From Bryum argenteum (taxonomy: Eukaryota; Streptophyta; Bryopsida; Bryales; Bryaceae): DNA of 64,000 bases. Position numbers and translations under genes: made by a program. The notes below the pieces were generated by a model, which was given only the letters and a program-made list of their open reading frames with translations, searched no databases and was not told the origin of the DNA. Of this stretch, positions 1 through 11,790 are shown piece by piece; the first letter of the stretch is position 1; each line of letters starts with the position of its first letter. The stretch lies in assembly GCA_037043015.1 (NCBI GenBank), contig CM073323.1, positions 19,806,758-19,870,757 of the forward strand, read 5' to 3'.

Positions 1-237
1 CATCAGGACTACGGGAGCGCATTTTGGGAAGTAGTCGGGAGCCCTGGGTGTGTATGTGGAAGCACCCACTGTCGCGGTCGCAGCACAGTTGCATCAACGA
101 GACCTCGCGAGAGAGTTACCCCAATGAAGACTAGGCACAGCGGCGCTCAGTATATAGATACTTAATCACCTCTGCGGTGATAGTTGATAGGATATGTACA
201 ACATGTATAAAGCTGATTTGCTTAGCGTTCTTTGAAC

Positions 238-306
238 ACCATTGTAGATAAGAATATGAGACCATTGTAGATAAGAATATGAGACCATTGTAGATAAGAA
301 TATGAG
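238..306. repeat. 23-bp tandem repeat, three copies
   Basis: Three head-to-tail copies of a 23-bp unit (ACCATTGTAGATAAGAATAT plus GAG) start at 238, 261 and 284. They look identical, so the array is recent. The rest of 1-782 downstream of the transposase-like gene shows no convincing coding sequence. Confidence 0.9.
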
Positions 307-1689
307 ACGAACTGGGTGGGAAAGTAGGGCAGCGCAGACAATATGTATAAGACAAGACAGTTCCGTAAGCTCTCAGCAGAGCACATAGACTCTTTTCAGT
401 GGAACATGTACAAATGTATAGTGGTACTCCAATTTTGGAGTGTATTGACACTTTTGGCTTTCAAATCTCAATATAAAGTACCCTCGAGGCTTTGAAGCAG
501 TAAAGTGGTCTGATTTAGGTGGAACTGAATCTGGTTATTACTTTGTTAAGTAAACATGTGTGTTAAAGTGAGATTGAGACACTTAAGCTCCGGACTTTCA
601 AAGCCTCAAATACAAATTTCAGATCGACTATCCCGAGCCTTACACCATTAACATTACACCAACCAAAGCCCCAACTCATGGGATGACAAATTTTAGAGTA
701 TGGGAGTAAAACTGCCTTTGATTATGACATTTACTATTACAGGGCTAGAGTAGTATGGAAGCAAATGAACCCATATATGTGGTCATGCCCACCATTGGCT
801 GAGTGCTTCCTTTATCATATTTTCAGTCTCAATCCCTAACTTATAGACTGCAGTGTTACCACTAACCTGATGAGGAGCCAATACCATAGGAAATTTACAA
901 GCTCTTACCAAATGAGCTTCTACATATGCTAGCTTAGACTTGTCTAGCAACACATACGTATTATGCCCCGCACCCCACTTTTGGTAGTAAGTACCACAAA
1001 TCACATATTCACCCCTTCTGAAATCTCCACTCCATGGGCAGTGAAAATCCTCCTGCACTTCAAACTTGGCCTTCACACACTGGAGGATATAGAATTTTAC
1101 ATTTTCCTCGTTCCCTTCCTCAGCAGGGATCATGAAGTTATCCCCAAGCTGTGTTAGATCACCGTGTCCAGCACCAACCCCTCCATATGACCAATTTGCC
1201 GGGTCGTCATGAGCTTCTATCTGTTGTTGAACAGCCCCAGCATCATATAGCCTTAAACGAACCGCCCGCCACTGTTGTACATGAGACTGCTGCTCGCAGT
1301 TACTCCAATCCTGCCCTATACATGCTGCACAAAAGCACGATAAATCTCGAACTAGTAGAAGGGTTGGGTCACTCTCAGATGCTCCTAATATGGAGTGAAG
1401 TTGCTGTGAGCCAGTAATTGTTCTGCAACCCCAATCAATAGACCTGTCTACATCACCATTTGCAATATGCCAAAACTCACGAGAAACTGGCACCACTTTG
1501 GACCCTTTATATGAACTGAAGGCACGGTGTGATAATTTAGTTTTTAAGAAATTAACACAATTCTGGGCATTTGAAAGCTCATCCTCAGGGTGCTGAATCT
1601 GGTGCGTCCTCAACGCCCTCTTGACAACTGCACCCGCGCCATCCCATTCACCTGCCAATGGAGTAAAAATAAGCCAAAAATCAGTTAAA

Positions 1690-2260
1690 TGATTTCTATT
1701 GAAGTACATACATCTAGGTGAAATAGGTACAAAATAGGGTAAACAAGTGCACAATTTCTACCAAATGTTGTACTCATTTCGTCTGAAGAGTACAAAACCT
1801 GTACCATTTCTCATTCAGGTACCACTGTGTACTCATGGTGGGCTAGCGCAATTTTAACGTAGCACTTATACTTTTCCGGCCATACTTTGTACCTGCAATG
1901 TGCATTATAGTACAAAGCACTACCATTTTCACTCTAGATGGTCAACTGAGCACTCATACCCTACATTTCCGTACAAAGCGTACCACTCTTACTTCGATTC
2001 GTTGAAAGTACACCACAAGCTACATTACAGATCACTCACCTACTCTTTTTACTTTTAGTAACAAGAGTAGTACGGAATCTCTGCCACGCTACTATTACAT
2101 TGGCACCTACTTTACTTTGGAAAGCACACTTTGTACTCAGATTGTGCCACACCACACTATGACTTATATCACCTTTACCCCAACACCAAAATAAAAATCC
2201 CATGCAATAAAACAAGTACTAAACGGGAAAATATGCAAATGGTACAACTTCATTCGATTT
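1690..2260. other. GTAC-rich intron
   Basis: The intron between the last two exons of the transposase-like gene contains about 16 GTAC tetranucleotides in some 570 bp, against roughly two expected from base composition. They sit in varied contexts (TTGTACTC, AGGTACC, AGTACAAAG), so this is not one simple tandem repeat. GTAC is the core bound by SBP/SPL transcription factors and by the copper regulator CRR1; any such role here is speculation. Confidence 0.5.
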
Positions 2261-3880
2261 AGAAACTCACCTTTACCGTGCCCGCTGCCAAAGAAGTTCC
2301 AGCGCATGGAGCATCCGGTTAGCCCGGGATAACGCGCCACAAAATACATGGCTTTAGCCCCTTTAAACTGGGCAGCACAACCATCGGAATAAACCCAATG
2401 TTCTGTAGGTTTAACACCTGAGGCAAGCATCCAATCCCAATGCAACAGCAGACAATGTTGAACAAACAAGCTATCATGCTTTTTGTCATCAGATATGTAG
2501 TAATGTGTGTGTTTCACAATTTCACCTTCCTCACCATCTACCACAGGGGGTATTCTATAAAAGGTTATATGAACCAGTATAGTAATACTAGTGCCAAACC
2601 AATGCATGGACTGGACCTCATTCTGGATTGCAAAGGAGTAGTTCTCAACAAAATCTATGTGTGAGATCAACACACCAACCGGAAGGTTCTCCATCATCTT
2701 TCTACACTCCCCATCCTGCCAATTAGCCACAAAGTTATGGGTTACAAAAGCACGTACCTTCGATCTTAAATAGGTCACTAACTCACCTGGCGCGGTCTCT
2801 TTAAAGACCTCTTGAATCCTTTTTTTTTCGCCCAAATTCCTCATCAACTCCAAAACTTACTTTAAAAAACATTTCCATTTTACCTTCTGGTCGCAGAAAG
2901 GGACAGAAACTCATGAGGACAAGTCGAATTTGCTCACTCCGCAGCCTGGCAGAACCCATCAAACACTCCAAACGATGCCACTTATCCAGTTCCCCTTTTG
3001 GGCACACACATGCCACCCACATGCTAGTTAGACTGATCATAAACATGTGAATGAGCTTTACAATCATTGGAATCAATACCACATACATCACATGTACACG
3101 TACATTGTATAGAAGTATGCATACCAGACTTTGAGTCCCTCATTGCAAACAAGGCTTGTTTCATCATATCCATCTCCACATGATAGATACAACAACAAGT
3201 ATTCTGGTCTTTTAAGATTTTAACATACCATGGTTTTAAACACTCAAAAGCCCTTTGCTTGATTCTGCACTCAGGGTGGGCATCTCTGAACCCCAGAAAA
3301 AGTTCAGTCTGCCCAAAACAAACAAAAGAGAGTTAGAACAGAGTTAGTACCTCCAAGTGAGCGTACAACAAATAAATATTCCACAACTGTACGTCATGCA
3401 TACTAGTAAGGTTTACATATTGTACAAAAGAGAAGCCCACGACTACAATAAACACCGACCTGTGATACTATATTACGTATCAAAAGAGCCCAGTTCACTT
3501 TTCAGAATTGGAAATGCTCATAAAAAGAGAGATTTTAGTACAAATCACACTATCTATAAACCCCTAAACCAGAAACTCTTACCTGAGTGTGTGTGAGGTA
3601 GTGCGTTGCATGAACGACGTATTCGTTTGCACGAATACGTTTTCTTGTAACGTCCTTCTTGTTCGGTGAGACTCTGGTATGTTGAGTCCACCAGAGCATT
3701 ACCTTGTCCTTCACGTAAGGAGACACACCTACTCTCTTCGCTCTCTCCAACAACTGAAACTGATTTGCCGGGTCCAAGCCAATCCTCCTACTAACAGCAG
3801 CATAAATATTCCTCGGATGAACTCCGAGCAGCCTCCCTAGGGCCCTTGATCCATCGCACCCTTCGCTCACGGCAGCATCA

Positions 3881-3885
3881 AGCAG
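3881..3885. repeat. Target-site duplication AGCAG (left)
   Basis: AGCAG immediately precedes the 5' LTR and is repeated at 11791-11795 immediately after the 3' LTR. Five bp is the expected target duplication for a Ty3/gypsy element, and it proves a single insertion event into the transposase-like exon. Confidence 0.95.
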
Positions 3886-5176
3886 TGTCGCGCACCTCTC
3901 CTTGAGGAGTGCCCGCAACACCAAGGGCCCAAGGGGGACACCGGAGTGACGCCCGGGCCTTGGAGTGCTAAGGTGAAGGGAACCTAAGTGGGCCTAGTGT
4001 GGGAGAGGACCCCGGGCGTTGGAGACGCCTCTCACCCACGGAGACTAGGAGCCACGAGGGAATGGACATGAGATTATAGAAGCTCATGTTGCCACGATTC
4101 CGGGATGCTAAGGAGCACCTCATTTGGAGGTGTGAGCTAAAAGTTATGGGAGTTGGAAGATTGTGGGACTAAAGGGAGTGCTGTCCAGGGACAGTGCTGG
4201 ACTGGGAAGCTGGCCCGGGACTCCCGAATCTTCAGAGGGGCATAACTCCCTCAATACTTGTCGGAATGAGGCAAGTAAGGTGTCTATCGGCATCTACTTG
4301 ACGAGTAGATGTCGATAGAGTGGTCGCTCGTCGCGGTTGGATGCGGGACAAGGTAGATACGAGCCCTGGAAGGTTCGGGAAGTCTCCCGGGGCCTTCCAG
4401 CGGCTAAGGCATTGGGAGATTGGGTGGTCTTCCAAAACTAAGAGGTGTGAGGGTCCAGCCCTTCACCTAGGACCAGGGGCTGCCGAATCCCACAGAGTAT
4501 ACTATGGGGAGGGCTGGTCTCCTCCCCACTCCCATGGTGCCTTGGTGGTGACCAAGGTGGGAGTCCCGAGTGGTGTGGCTAGTGTTGGGGCCTCACCATG
4601 GGGACTCCCAAGCCAAGGTGAGTCCCAATGGGTGGAGCTAGTGTTGGGGCTCCACCATGGGGACTCAAAGTGCAAAATGAGGCACGGTGGGTGGAGCTAG
4701 TGTTGGGGCTTCACCACGGTGGCTCATAAGGACAAGGTGAGTCCCGGTGGGGAGCTAGTGTTGGGGCTTCACCACGGGGACTCATATAGGCAAAATGAGG
4801 ACCATGAGTGCTACCGATGTGGGGTGGTGTCTCACCGCCGGCGTTGTGATTACTTGGTGGCCTTGGGGTCACCATGGTAGTCATGGGCGGTGGTGAGGAG
4901 ACACCACCAAGTGCGGTTAGGCCGCGTGGTATGGGAGTGCCACCAAGTTGGGCCTTGGACATAAGTGGAAGTCCGCACCTAACCATTGGCTACCTACGAT
5001 GGGGTTGAGTCCCGGTTGCATGAGTAGGAGGGATTGATAACCAAGCGGTGAGCTTGGTGGTTGGTATGGGGAGCTAACTTTGTGCATGTGGGGATGTGCG
5101 AGTTAGCGCTCGTGACACTTGCTACAGCTGGGAAAAAGTTGGTGTAAGCTAAGGTGAGCTAGCAAGGGTTGCGACA
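3886..5176 (+). repeat. Chromovirus 5' LTR
   Basis: 1,291 bp, beginning TGTCGC and ending GCGACA, an inverted terminal hexamer. It is GC-rich and contains diverged internal repeats around 4560-4800 built on GAGCTAGTGTTGGGGCTTCACC. ORFs of 60-126 codons inside it also occur in the other LTR and are not genes. Confidence 0.95.
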
Positions 5177-5178
5177 CT

Positions 5179-5189
5179 TGGTATCGAGC
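5179..5189 (+). other. Primer-binding site, initiator-Met tRNA type
   Basis: TGGTATCGAGC lies two bases after the 5' LTR. The usual plant site complementary to the 3' end of tRNA-iMet is TGGTATCAGAGC; this copy lacks one A. Confidence 0.75.
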
Positions 5190-5226
5190 AGGCTTTTAGT
5201 ACCCAAGTGCAAAGTTGTGAGGAGCA

Positions 5227-6388
5227 ATGGGCAAGAAGAAGACCATTGAGGGTGATGAGCCCGGAGCTTCCAAGCGGCCACGCACGAGGGGGGGAACAAA
5301 GACCCCGATCCTACAAGTGAGGCTCATTCTCATGACTCCAATGAGCAAGTCGCCACTAGTGAGGGCAATGAGCAAATGGAATTGTCACTTCAAGAGGAGC
5401 CCTTGGGTGAAGAGGAGCGCTCTAGGTCGAGACGCCTAGAGTCTTCCCAAGGGGTGGAAAAACAAGATCCTCAATTAGCTTTCCAAATGAGAATGCTTGA
5501 GTTCATGGACTCAAATGAATCAAGAGCTCAAGCGTGGGAAGGAAGAAAGGGATCGCCAAGAGAGGTTGATTGAACACCTCATGATGCAAGGGTCCCGACC
5601 TTCATCTTCCACCAAAAAGTTGGCTAAGGTAAACATGCCAAGCACCTTCTCGGGACTTGGTAAGGCAAGGAAGGTGAAGGAATTCCTTCTTGAGATGGAT
5701 AACTACTATGATGTCCAAAAGCCGGATGAGGAGGACAAGGTTTCCATTGCGGTGACATTTCTCAAGGATCATGCTCTTCAATGGTGGACAAGCAAAAAGG
5801 AGCAAGAGCCGGAGTTGGTGGCAAACTTGACTTGGGGTGGCTTCAAAGACTTGTTGAGTGAACGCTTCACACCGAGTATCGGGAGTTGAGGGAAGGCATG
5901 AACTTGGTGCAAATGAGGCACACCGGGTCTCTCAAGGCCTATGTGCGTGACTTCAATGCCCAAATGAATGCGACACCCAAGATGGATGAGTTCTCTAAGA
6001 AGTGCATCTTTTTGGGTGGGCTTCAAAGTGGGTGGTGGATGCCTTGTTCAAGTTCCCAAAACTTCCCGAGGATGTGGCGGGCATCATCAAGATTGTTGAA
6101 AGGATTGAGGTGATGGACCCGAGAGGAAGTCAAGGCCCCTCTCAACAAAGTGGATCAAATAGGAATGCGGCTCGAGGCAAAGAGCGCAAGAAGTTTGGCT
6201 TTGGCAACAAACACAAGGGACAAGTGGATGGTGGAGCCTCTAACAAAAAGGAACACCAAGGGGGAAAGCCATCTAAAGGGGGAGACAAAGGTGATGACAC
6301 CAAGGCCAAGAGGTGCCATGGTTGTGGCAAGATTGGCCACTTCATTGCGGAGTGCCCCGACAAGAAGGGGCAACGCACTCCTTCATGA
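5227..6388 (+). pseudogene. Chromovirus gag (capsid and zinc knuckle), frame-disrupted
   Basis: Gag begins at the ATG at 5227. The capsid-type region includes a segment starting MPSTFSGLGKARKVKEFLLE at about 5635 and the WW-containing ALQWWTSKK near 5775. A CCHC nucleic-acid-binding knuckle, CHGCGKIGHFIAEC, lies at 6316-6357. The reading frame changes at least three times (about 5480, 5880 and 6040), so no continuous Gag can be translated. Gag forms the cytoplasmic virus-like particle and the knuckle packages RNA. The knuckle runs within a few residues into the protease remnant, showing a deletion at the junction. Confidence 0.85.
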
Positions 6389-6640
6389 GTCCCAAACTAG
6401 CAAGGGAGTTGGGCTTGCCACTGCAAAAGGCAAGCAAGCCCATCAATGTGCGTTTTGCAAAGGGCGAACCGCACAAGACGGAGGAAGTGGCGTTGCAAGT
6501 GACCTTGAAGTGTGGGACATTGGAGTTTGTTGAGAATTTCACATTATGTGAGATGGATGAGGTAGACCTCATCTTAGGGATACCTTCTTTGAGGCGCACA
6601 CAAAAGGGATGTGAGGCGCAAGCCAAAGACGGTTAGTGGT
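6370..6640 (+). pseudogene. Chromovirus aspartic protease remnant
   Basis: The segment GATHSFMSPKLARELGLPL followed later by MDEVDLILGIPSL is the typical retropepsin-like domain between Gag and reverse transcriptase. The catalytic D-S/T-G triad should precede ATHSF, but here the zinc-knuckle tail (CPDKKGQ) abuts it directly and the catalytic Asp is missing. A stop follows near 6634. This copy should be protease-dead. Confidence 0.8.
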
Positions 6641-6887
6641 GCGCCGTGATGGCAAGGAGTTAGTGTTGAAGTTAACTCGTGGCCCTTCAATAGCGGGGGC
6701 AAATTAAACTTGGTCTCTTTAGACCAAATGTTGGAACATCAATTTGTGGTGATGGCTCGTGAAGAGCAACTTGGGCATGAGGGGAAGGGGTGCAACAACC
6801 ACTTCCCAAAGAAATTCAAGAGGTGTTGGCCAAGTACAAGGATGTGCTTACCAATGAGTTACCCAAAGAGCTACCCCAAGAAGAGAA

Positions 6888-8160
6888 GTGGATCACAAGA
6901 TCGAGGTGCTACCCGGAGCCGAGCCACCTTCTAAGACACCTTATCGGTTAAACCAAAAAGAGTTGATGGAGCTAAAGAAGCAACTAAACGACTTGTTGGA
7001 AAGGGGTTATGTGAGACCAAGCAAGTCACCATATGGTGCACCGGTCCTCTTTGTGGACAAGAAGGATGGCAAGCTTAGGATGTGCATTGATTATAGGGCC
7101 TTGAATAAGGTGACCATCAAGAACAACTACCCTTTGCCTCGAATTGATGATCTCTTTGATAGATTGGCGGGAGCTAAGTACTTTAGTCGCATAGACTTGA
7201 AGTCGGGTTACTACCAAATCCGCATTGCGGATGCGGATGTGGAAAAGACCGCGTGCCGCACAAGGTATGGGTCTTATGAGTTCCTTGTGATGCCCTTTGG
7301 GTTGTGCAATGCACCCTCAACATTCACAACCCTTATGAACACCATCTTTCGAGAGGAAATGGATGACTTTGTGATTGTCTACATCGATGACATCTTGGTG
7401 TTTTCCAAGACGGCCGAGGAACATGCAAGGCACCTTGAGGCAGTACTCATGAAGCTTAGAGACAACAAGCTTTATGCTAATGGGGAAAAGAGTGAGTTTG
7501 CACAACTTGAGATGGAGTTCTTGGGCCATGTGGTTACCGGAGATGGAATCAAGCCGGACATGAAGAAGGTGAAGGCAATTCAAGAGTGGAAGCGGCCTTC
7601 TACACAAAAAAGGACTTAGGTCATTCCTTGGCCTAGCAAACTACTATCGCCGCTTCATACGCAACTTTTCTAAGATTGCCAAGCCTTTGTCCGACTTGTT
7701 GAAAAAGGGGTGAACCCAAGTATGGGATGAATTTTGCTACCAAGCCTTTGAGAACTCAAGAACAAGTTGTCATCTCCACCAAAGTGTTGAAGTTCCCCGA
7801 GTTTGATAAGCCCTTTGAGGTCCACACAGATGCAAGTGACTTTGCCATTGGAGCGTCTTGATGCAAGATGGTAGGCCAATTGCCTATGAGAGCAAGAAGT
7901 TGGATGGGTGTCAAAGGAGATGGCCAACTCACGAGAAGGAGCTCTTTGCGGTGGTGCATTGTTTGAAGACATGGCAACATTACTTGGGGTTGCACAAGAC
8001 TAAGGTCTACACCGATAATGTGTCTTTGAAGTATTTTGAGACACAAGCACAAATGAGTGCCAAACAATTGAGGTGGCATGATACCTTGGCGCTCATGAAT
8101 GTGGACTTGATCCACAAACCGGGCCGTGACAATGTGGTGCCGGATGCGCTAAGTAGAAAG
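6888..8160 (+). pseudogene. Chromovirus reverse transcriptase and RNase H
   Basis: The RT domain is open from 6888 to 7619: [20 protein letters not shown], then [31 protein letters not shown] and the catalytic YIDD box at about 7378-7392. After a frame change at about 7605-7620 the thumb continues ([20 protein letters not shown]). RNase H starts near 7800 (FEVHTDASDFAIGAS), shifts frame near 7858, and continues through YESKKLDG, THEKELFAVVHCLKTWQHYL and YTDN to PDALSRK at about 8160. These enzymes copy element RNA to DNA in the particle. Catalytic residues are present but frame changes near 7615, 7710 and 7858 break the polyprotein. Confidence 0.9.
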
Positions 8161-8329
8161 GAAGAGTTTCATGCCATGAGCACCACCCAAGTCTTGCGGC
8201 TTATGTATAAGGGTGAAGGCAATTGGGAACGGCGGATAAGAGAGGGGTACATGAAGGACCCCGAGGCACAACAAATGCTTGGTGATCTTAGGAAGGGCAA
8301 GAAGCTCAAGGAGATCAAGTTGGTGAATG

Positions 8330-9130
8330 GATTGCTCAAGTATAAGCAAAGTAGGGTGTATGTTCCTCAAGGCAAGCTTAGATTGTTGGTTTTGAAGGAG
8401 GAACATGATAGTCCCATAGCCGGCCATAGGGGAGAAAAGGCTACCATTGCAACGGTGTCAAGGAGGTACTATTGGCGGGGATGAAAGATGACATAACCCA
8501 CTTTGTGAAGACTTGTGTGAAGTGCCAACTTAACCGGGCTTCATATCAAAAGCAAGCGGGCTTGTTGCAACCATTGCCAATTCCGCCGGGTCCTTGGCAT
8601 AGTGTGTCTATGGACTTCATCACAAGCCTTCCCGAGTCGCAAGGGTATGATGCCATCTTAGTGATGGTGGATCGGTTTAGCAAGTTGGCTCATATGGTGC
8701 CAACTAGAGGAATACTGGCTATCGCGCTTGAGACCGCCAAGATCTTTCTCGATGCATGGTGGAAGCATCACGGGTTGCCAAGAGTGATTGTGTCGGATCG
8801 AGACCCAAAGTTCACAAGTGCATTTTGGAGACACTTCTTTAGGAAGGTGGGAACCAAGTTGACATTTAGCACTCGCCTTTCATCCCCAAACAGATGGGCA
8901 AACCGAAAGGGTGAATGGGGTCTTGAACCAATACTTGAGGAACTTTGTGAGTGCGGACCAACGTGATTGGGTAGACTATGTGGGGTTGGCGGAGTTCGAT
9001 TACAATGCGGCCACACACTCGGCGACTAAGGAGTCACCTTTCAAAGTGGCCTATGGAGTGGAGCCACTCCAACCTCGCGACTTAGCTCTCGAGGGGCACA
9101 TTCAACACCGAGTTCAACCAAGATGGTGAA
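8330..9130 (+). pseudogene. Chromovirus integrase core, frame-disrupted
   Basis: The zinc-binding N-terminus shows HDSPIAGHRG followed by CVKCQLNR (HHCC pattern), then the catalytic core: SMDFITSLP with the first Asp, VIVSDRDPKF with the second, and the Glu region near 8900. Frames change near 8484, 8890 and 9110. Integrase joins element DNA to the chromosome in the nucleus. Confidence 0.85.
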
Positions 9131-9255
9131 GACTTGGCCAAGAAGCGGGAACATATGTGGGAAAAAACCAAGTTGTTGTTGGAGAAGGCAAGAAGGCGCT
9201 ATGAGAAGCAAGTCAATGCCGGAAGACGTGAAGTGGAGTATGAGGTGGGACAAAG

Positions 9256-9695
9256 GTGTTGTTGAAGGTGAAGAACTTCACCATGCCCGAAGGCCTCACT
9301 CCAAAGTTCATGTCCAAGTTTGCGGGTCCGTTTCCCATTGTGGAACGGGTGTTCAAAGATGTGTATAAGTTGGAGCTACCACCCGAGATCAAAGTGCATC
9401 CAACATTCCATGTTTCATTGTTAAAGCCATTCAAGGAGGATACCTTGTGGCGGATCGCAAGCAAGTGATTCGGCCACCACCGAGTTTGGTTGGACAACAT
9501 TTGGAATATGAGGTAGAGGCCATCCTCAAGAGTAGGAACCTCAAAAACAAGAGCAAGGAATACCTTGTGAAGTGGCGAGGATACCACGAGAAAGAAGCAA
9601 CGTGGGTGGCGGCAAAGGACATGGTGAATGCTAAGGAGGTGGTGGAGAACTTTGAGAAGAATAGGAGCTCCAACAAGAAGCAACGTAGGCATTGA
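9256..9695 (+). pseudogene. Chromovirus integrase C-terminus with chromodomain
   Basis: After the GPF motif region (FAGPFPIVERV, about 9318) and the HPTFHVSLLKPF motif, the frame shifts near 9455. The final ORF contains a chromodomain: YEVEAILKSRN, then YLVKWRGYHEKEATW (about 9560-9605), ending at TGA 9693-9695. The aromatic residues of the methyl-lysine cage are largely kept. Chromodomains of this clade guide integration to modified histone tails. About 800 bp of non-coding DNA (9696-10482) follows before the polypurine tract. Confidence 0.9.
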
Positions 9696-10481
9696 TGAGG
9701 ACATCAATCTCCATAGTGGGGGAGGATGACTTGTAGCTTGGCGTAGATCCACAACACTTGTACTTGTTCTTTGGATTTGGCAATAAAGTTTGGCTTTGGT
9801 GTGTGCAAAGAGAAGAGTATGAGATGGAGTCCTAGTCTTGTACTTGTGCTAAGTTGGTGGAAGAGGGGGAATAGAGATGTGAAACCGAGTTGGGAAGGCC
9901 GAGTAATGGGGACCAAGGCTAAGAGAAAGAGTGGATAAAACCATGAAGTCCCTTGGCCTTGGGCTTGTCCGGGCGGGGACAAGGTAATGGCGCGTGCTCA
10001 TAAAAAAGCGCCACTCCCACAAACTAGTGCAAGCTAGTGCATGGGAGTCATGAACCCATGCCTCGAAAGAGATAGTGGGATCCGAGTTGGGCGGAACTTG
10101 GCATTACCCCGTGCGATCGAGTCGTGGTGTAAAAGCCATCTTGGGTTTGCAACCAAGACAACTTGGTGGAAGCATTGAGGTCCACCCTAGTAGTCAAGGA
10201 AGAAGTGTTAGGCTAGTGGAGCCTAACTTGGAGAGCCAAGGTAAGGGCAATCCAAGAGGGTCTCAAAGTAGGTGGGTCTAGAGTAGTTTAGTTGCCTTGG
10301 AAGAAGTCCGGGGTTCTAAACGGACCACCTAGTGACGACACCTTTGAGACTTTGCCAAAGTTTGAGAGTGCATTGTGGGGTCGCGCCCTGGTGAAACACA
10401 ATGCTTTGCACCAATGGGGATGGCAACCCAAGAGTTGGTGTGACCGACTACAAGTATAGTCGATGAGGGCATCGACTCCAT

Positions 10482-10495
10482 TAGGTGGGGGTGAG
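10482..10495 (+). other. Polypurine tract
   Basis: TAGGTGGGGGTGAG lies directly before the 3' LTR and is almost all purine, as needed for plus-strand priming. Confidence 0.75.
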
Positions 10496-11790
10496 TGTCG
10501 CGCACCTCTCCTTGAGGAGTGCCCGCAACACCAAGGGCCCAAGGGGGACACCGGAGTGACGCCTGGGCCTTGGAGTGCCAAGGTGAAGGGAACCTAAGTG
10601 GGCCTAGTGTGGGAGAGGACCCCGGGCGTTGGAGACGCCTCTCACCCACGGAGACTAGGAGCCACGAGGGAATGGACATGAGATTATAGAAGCTCATGTT
10701 GCCACGATTCCGGATGCTAAGGAGCACCTCATTTGGAGGTGTGAGCTAAAAGTTATGGGAGTTGGAAGATTGTGGGACTAAAGGGAGTGCTGTCCAGGGA
10801 CAGTGCTGGACTGGGAAGCTGGCCCGGGACTCCCGAATCTTCAGAGGGGCATAACTCCCTCAATACTTGTCGGAATGAGGCAAGTAAGGTGTCTATCGGC
10901 ATCTACTTGACGAGTAGATGTCGATAGAGTGGTCGCTCGTCGCGGTTGGATGCGGGACAAGGTAGATACGAGCCCTGGAAGGTTCGGGAAGTCTCCCGGG
11001 GCCTTCCAGCGGCTAAGGCATTGGGAGATTGGGTGGTCTTCCAAAACTAAGAGGTGTGAGGGTCCAGCCCTTCACCTAGGACCAGGGGGCTGCCGAATCC
11101 CACAGAGTATACTATGGGGAGGGCTGGTCTCCCTCCCCACTCCCATGGTGCCTTGGTGGTGACCAAGGTGGGAGTCCCGAGTGGTGTGGCTAGTGTTGGG
11201 GCCTCACCATGGGGACTCCCAAGCCAAGGTGAGTCCCAATGGGTGGAGCTAGTGTTGGGGCTCCACCATGGGGACTCAAAGTGCAAAATGAGGCACGGTG
11301 GGTGGAGCTAGTGTTGGGGCTTCACCACGGTGGCTCATAAGGACAAGGTGAGTCCCGGTGGGGGAGCTAGTGTTGGGGCTTCACCACGGGGACTCATATA
11401 GGCAAAATGAGGACCATGAGTGCTACCGATGTGGGGTGGTGTCTCACCGCCGGCGTTGTGATTACTTGGTGGCCTTGGGGTCACCATGGTAGTCATGGGC
11501 GGTGGTGAGGAGACACCACCAAGTGCGGTTAGGCCGCGTGGTATGGGAGTGCCACCAAGTTGGGCCTTGGACATAAGTGGAAGTCCGCACCTAACCATTG
11601 GCTACCTACGATGGGGTTGAGTCCCGGTTGCATGAGTAGGAGGGATTGATAACCAAGCGGTGAGCTTGGTGGTTGGTATGGGGAGCTAACTTTGTGCATG
11701 TGGGGGATGTGCAGAGTTAGCGCTCGTGACACTTGCTACAGTTGGGAAAAAGTTGGTGTAAGCTAAGGTGAGCTAGCAAGGGTTGCGACA
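10496..11790 (+). repeat. Chromovirus 3' LTR
   Basis: 1,295 bp, TGTCGC to GCGACA, followed by the AGCAG duplication at 11791-11795. The four-base length difference from the 5' LTR is fully explained by six one-base indels (one loss, five gains). Confidence 0.95.

Larger units (their letters stand above)
783..3885 (-). pseudogene. Transposase-like gene, 3' part (split by retrotransposon)
   Basis: This is the 3' part of a spliced minus-strand gene whose 5' part lies at 11796-12276. Exons read 3885-3583, 3308-2271 and 1651-783 (stop TGA 783-785), with clean GT/AG junctions. Joining 2271 to 1651 gives HGKGEWDGAGAVVKRAL. Ordered motifs are a Cys cluster (CTCDVCG), HIDFVENY, SDGCAAQFKG, WNFFGSGHGKG and DGAGAVVKR. 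I recall this set from multicopy, probably transposon-derived proteins of algae, cnidarians and arthropods, with the Asp residues suggesting an RNase H-like fold; that assignment is inference. Two breaks are visible in the middle exon: a frame change near 3045 (in-frame TAG after HVYDQSN) and one at a nine-A run near 2822-2830. Introns are 3309-3582 and 1652-2270. Probably a dead transposon gene. Confidence 0.7.
3886..11790 (+). mobile_element. Ty3/gypsy chromovirus, complete with LTRs, coding region decayed
   Basis: Complete element of 7,905 bp: LTRs at 3886-5176 and 10496-11790, primer-binding site at 5179, polypurine tract before 10496, and flanking AGCAG duplications. Internal order is gag, zinc knuckle, protease remnant, reverse transcriptase, RNase H, integrase, chromodomain, which defines a chromovirus. 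The coding region is broken by several frame changes and stops and the protease lacks its catalytic motif, so this copy cannot make its own complete polyprotein. The LTRs differ by about three substitutions and six one-base indels, most in homopolymers, which implies recent insertion. The near-identical LTRs beside a damaged interior suggest it moved using proteins from another copy, or that some indels are sequencing errors. Confidence 0.95.

Noticed and set aside
238-306. CRISPR-like array
   Set aside because: The three units are directly adjacent with no spacers, in a plant nuclear sequence.
3886-5176. ORFs of 67-126 codons inside the LTRs as genes
   Set aside because: They recur in both LTRs with small shifts, overlap each other on both strands and show no domain; they are LTR sequence.
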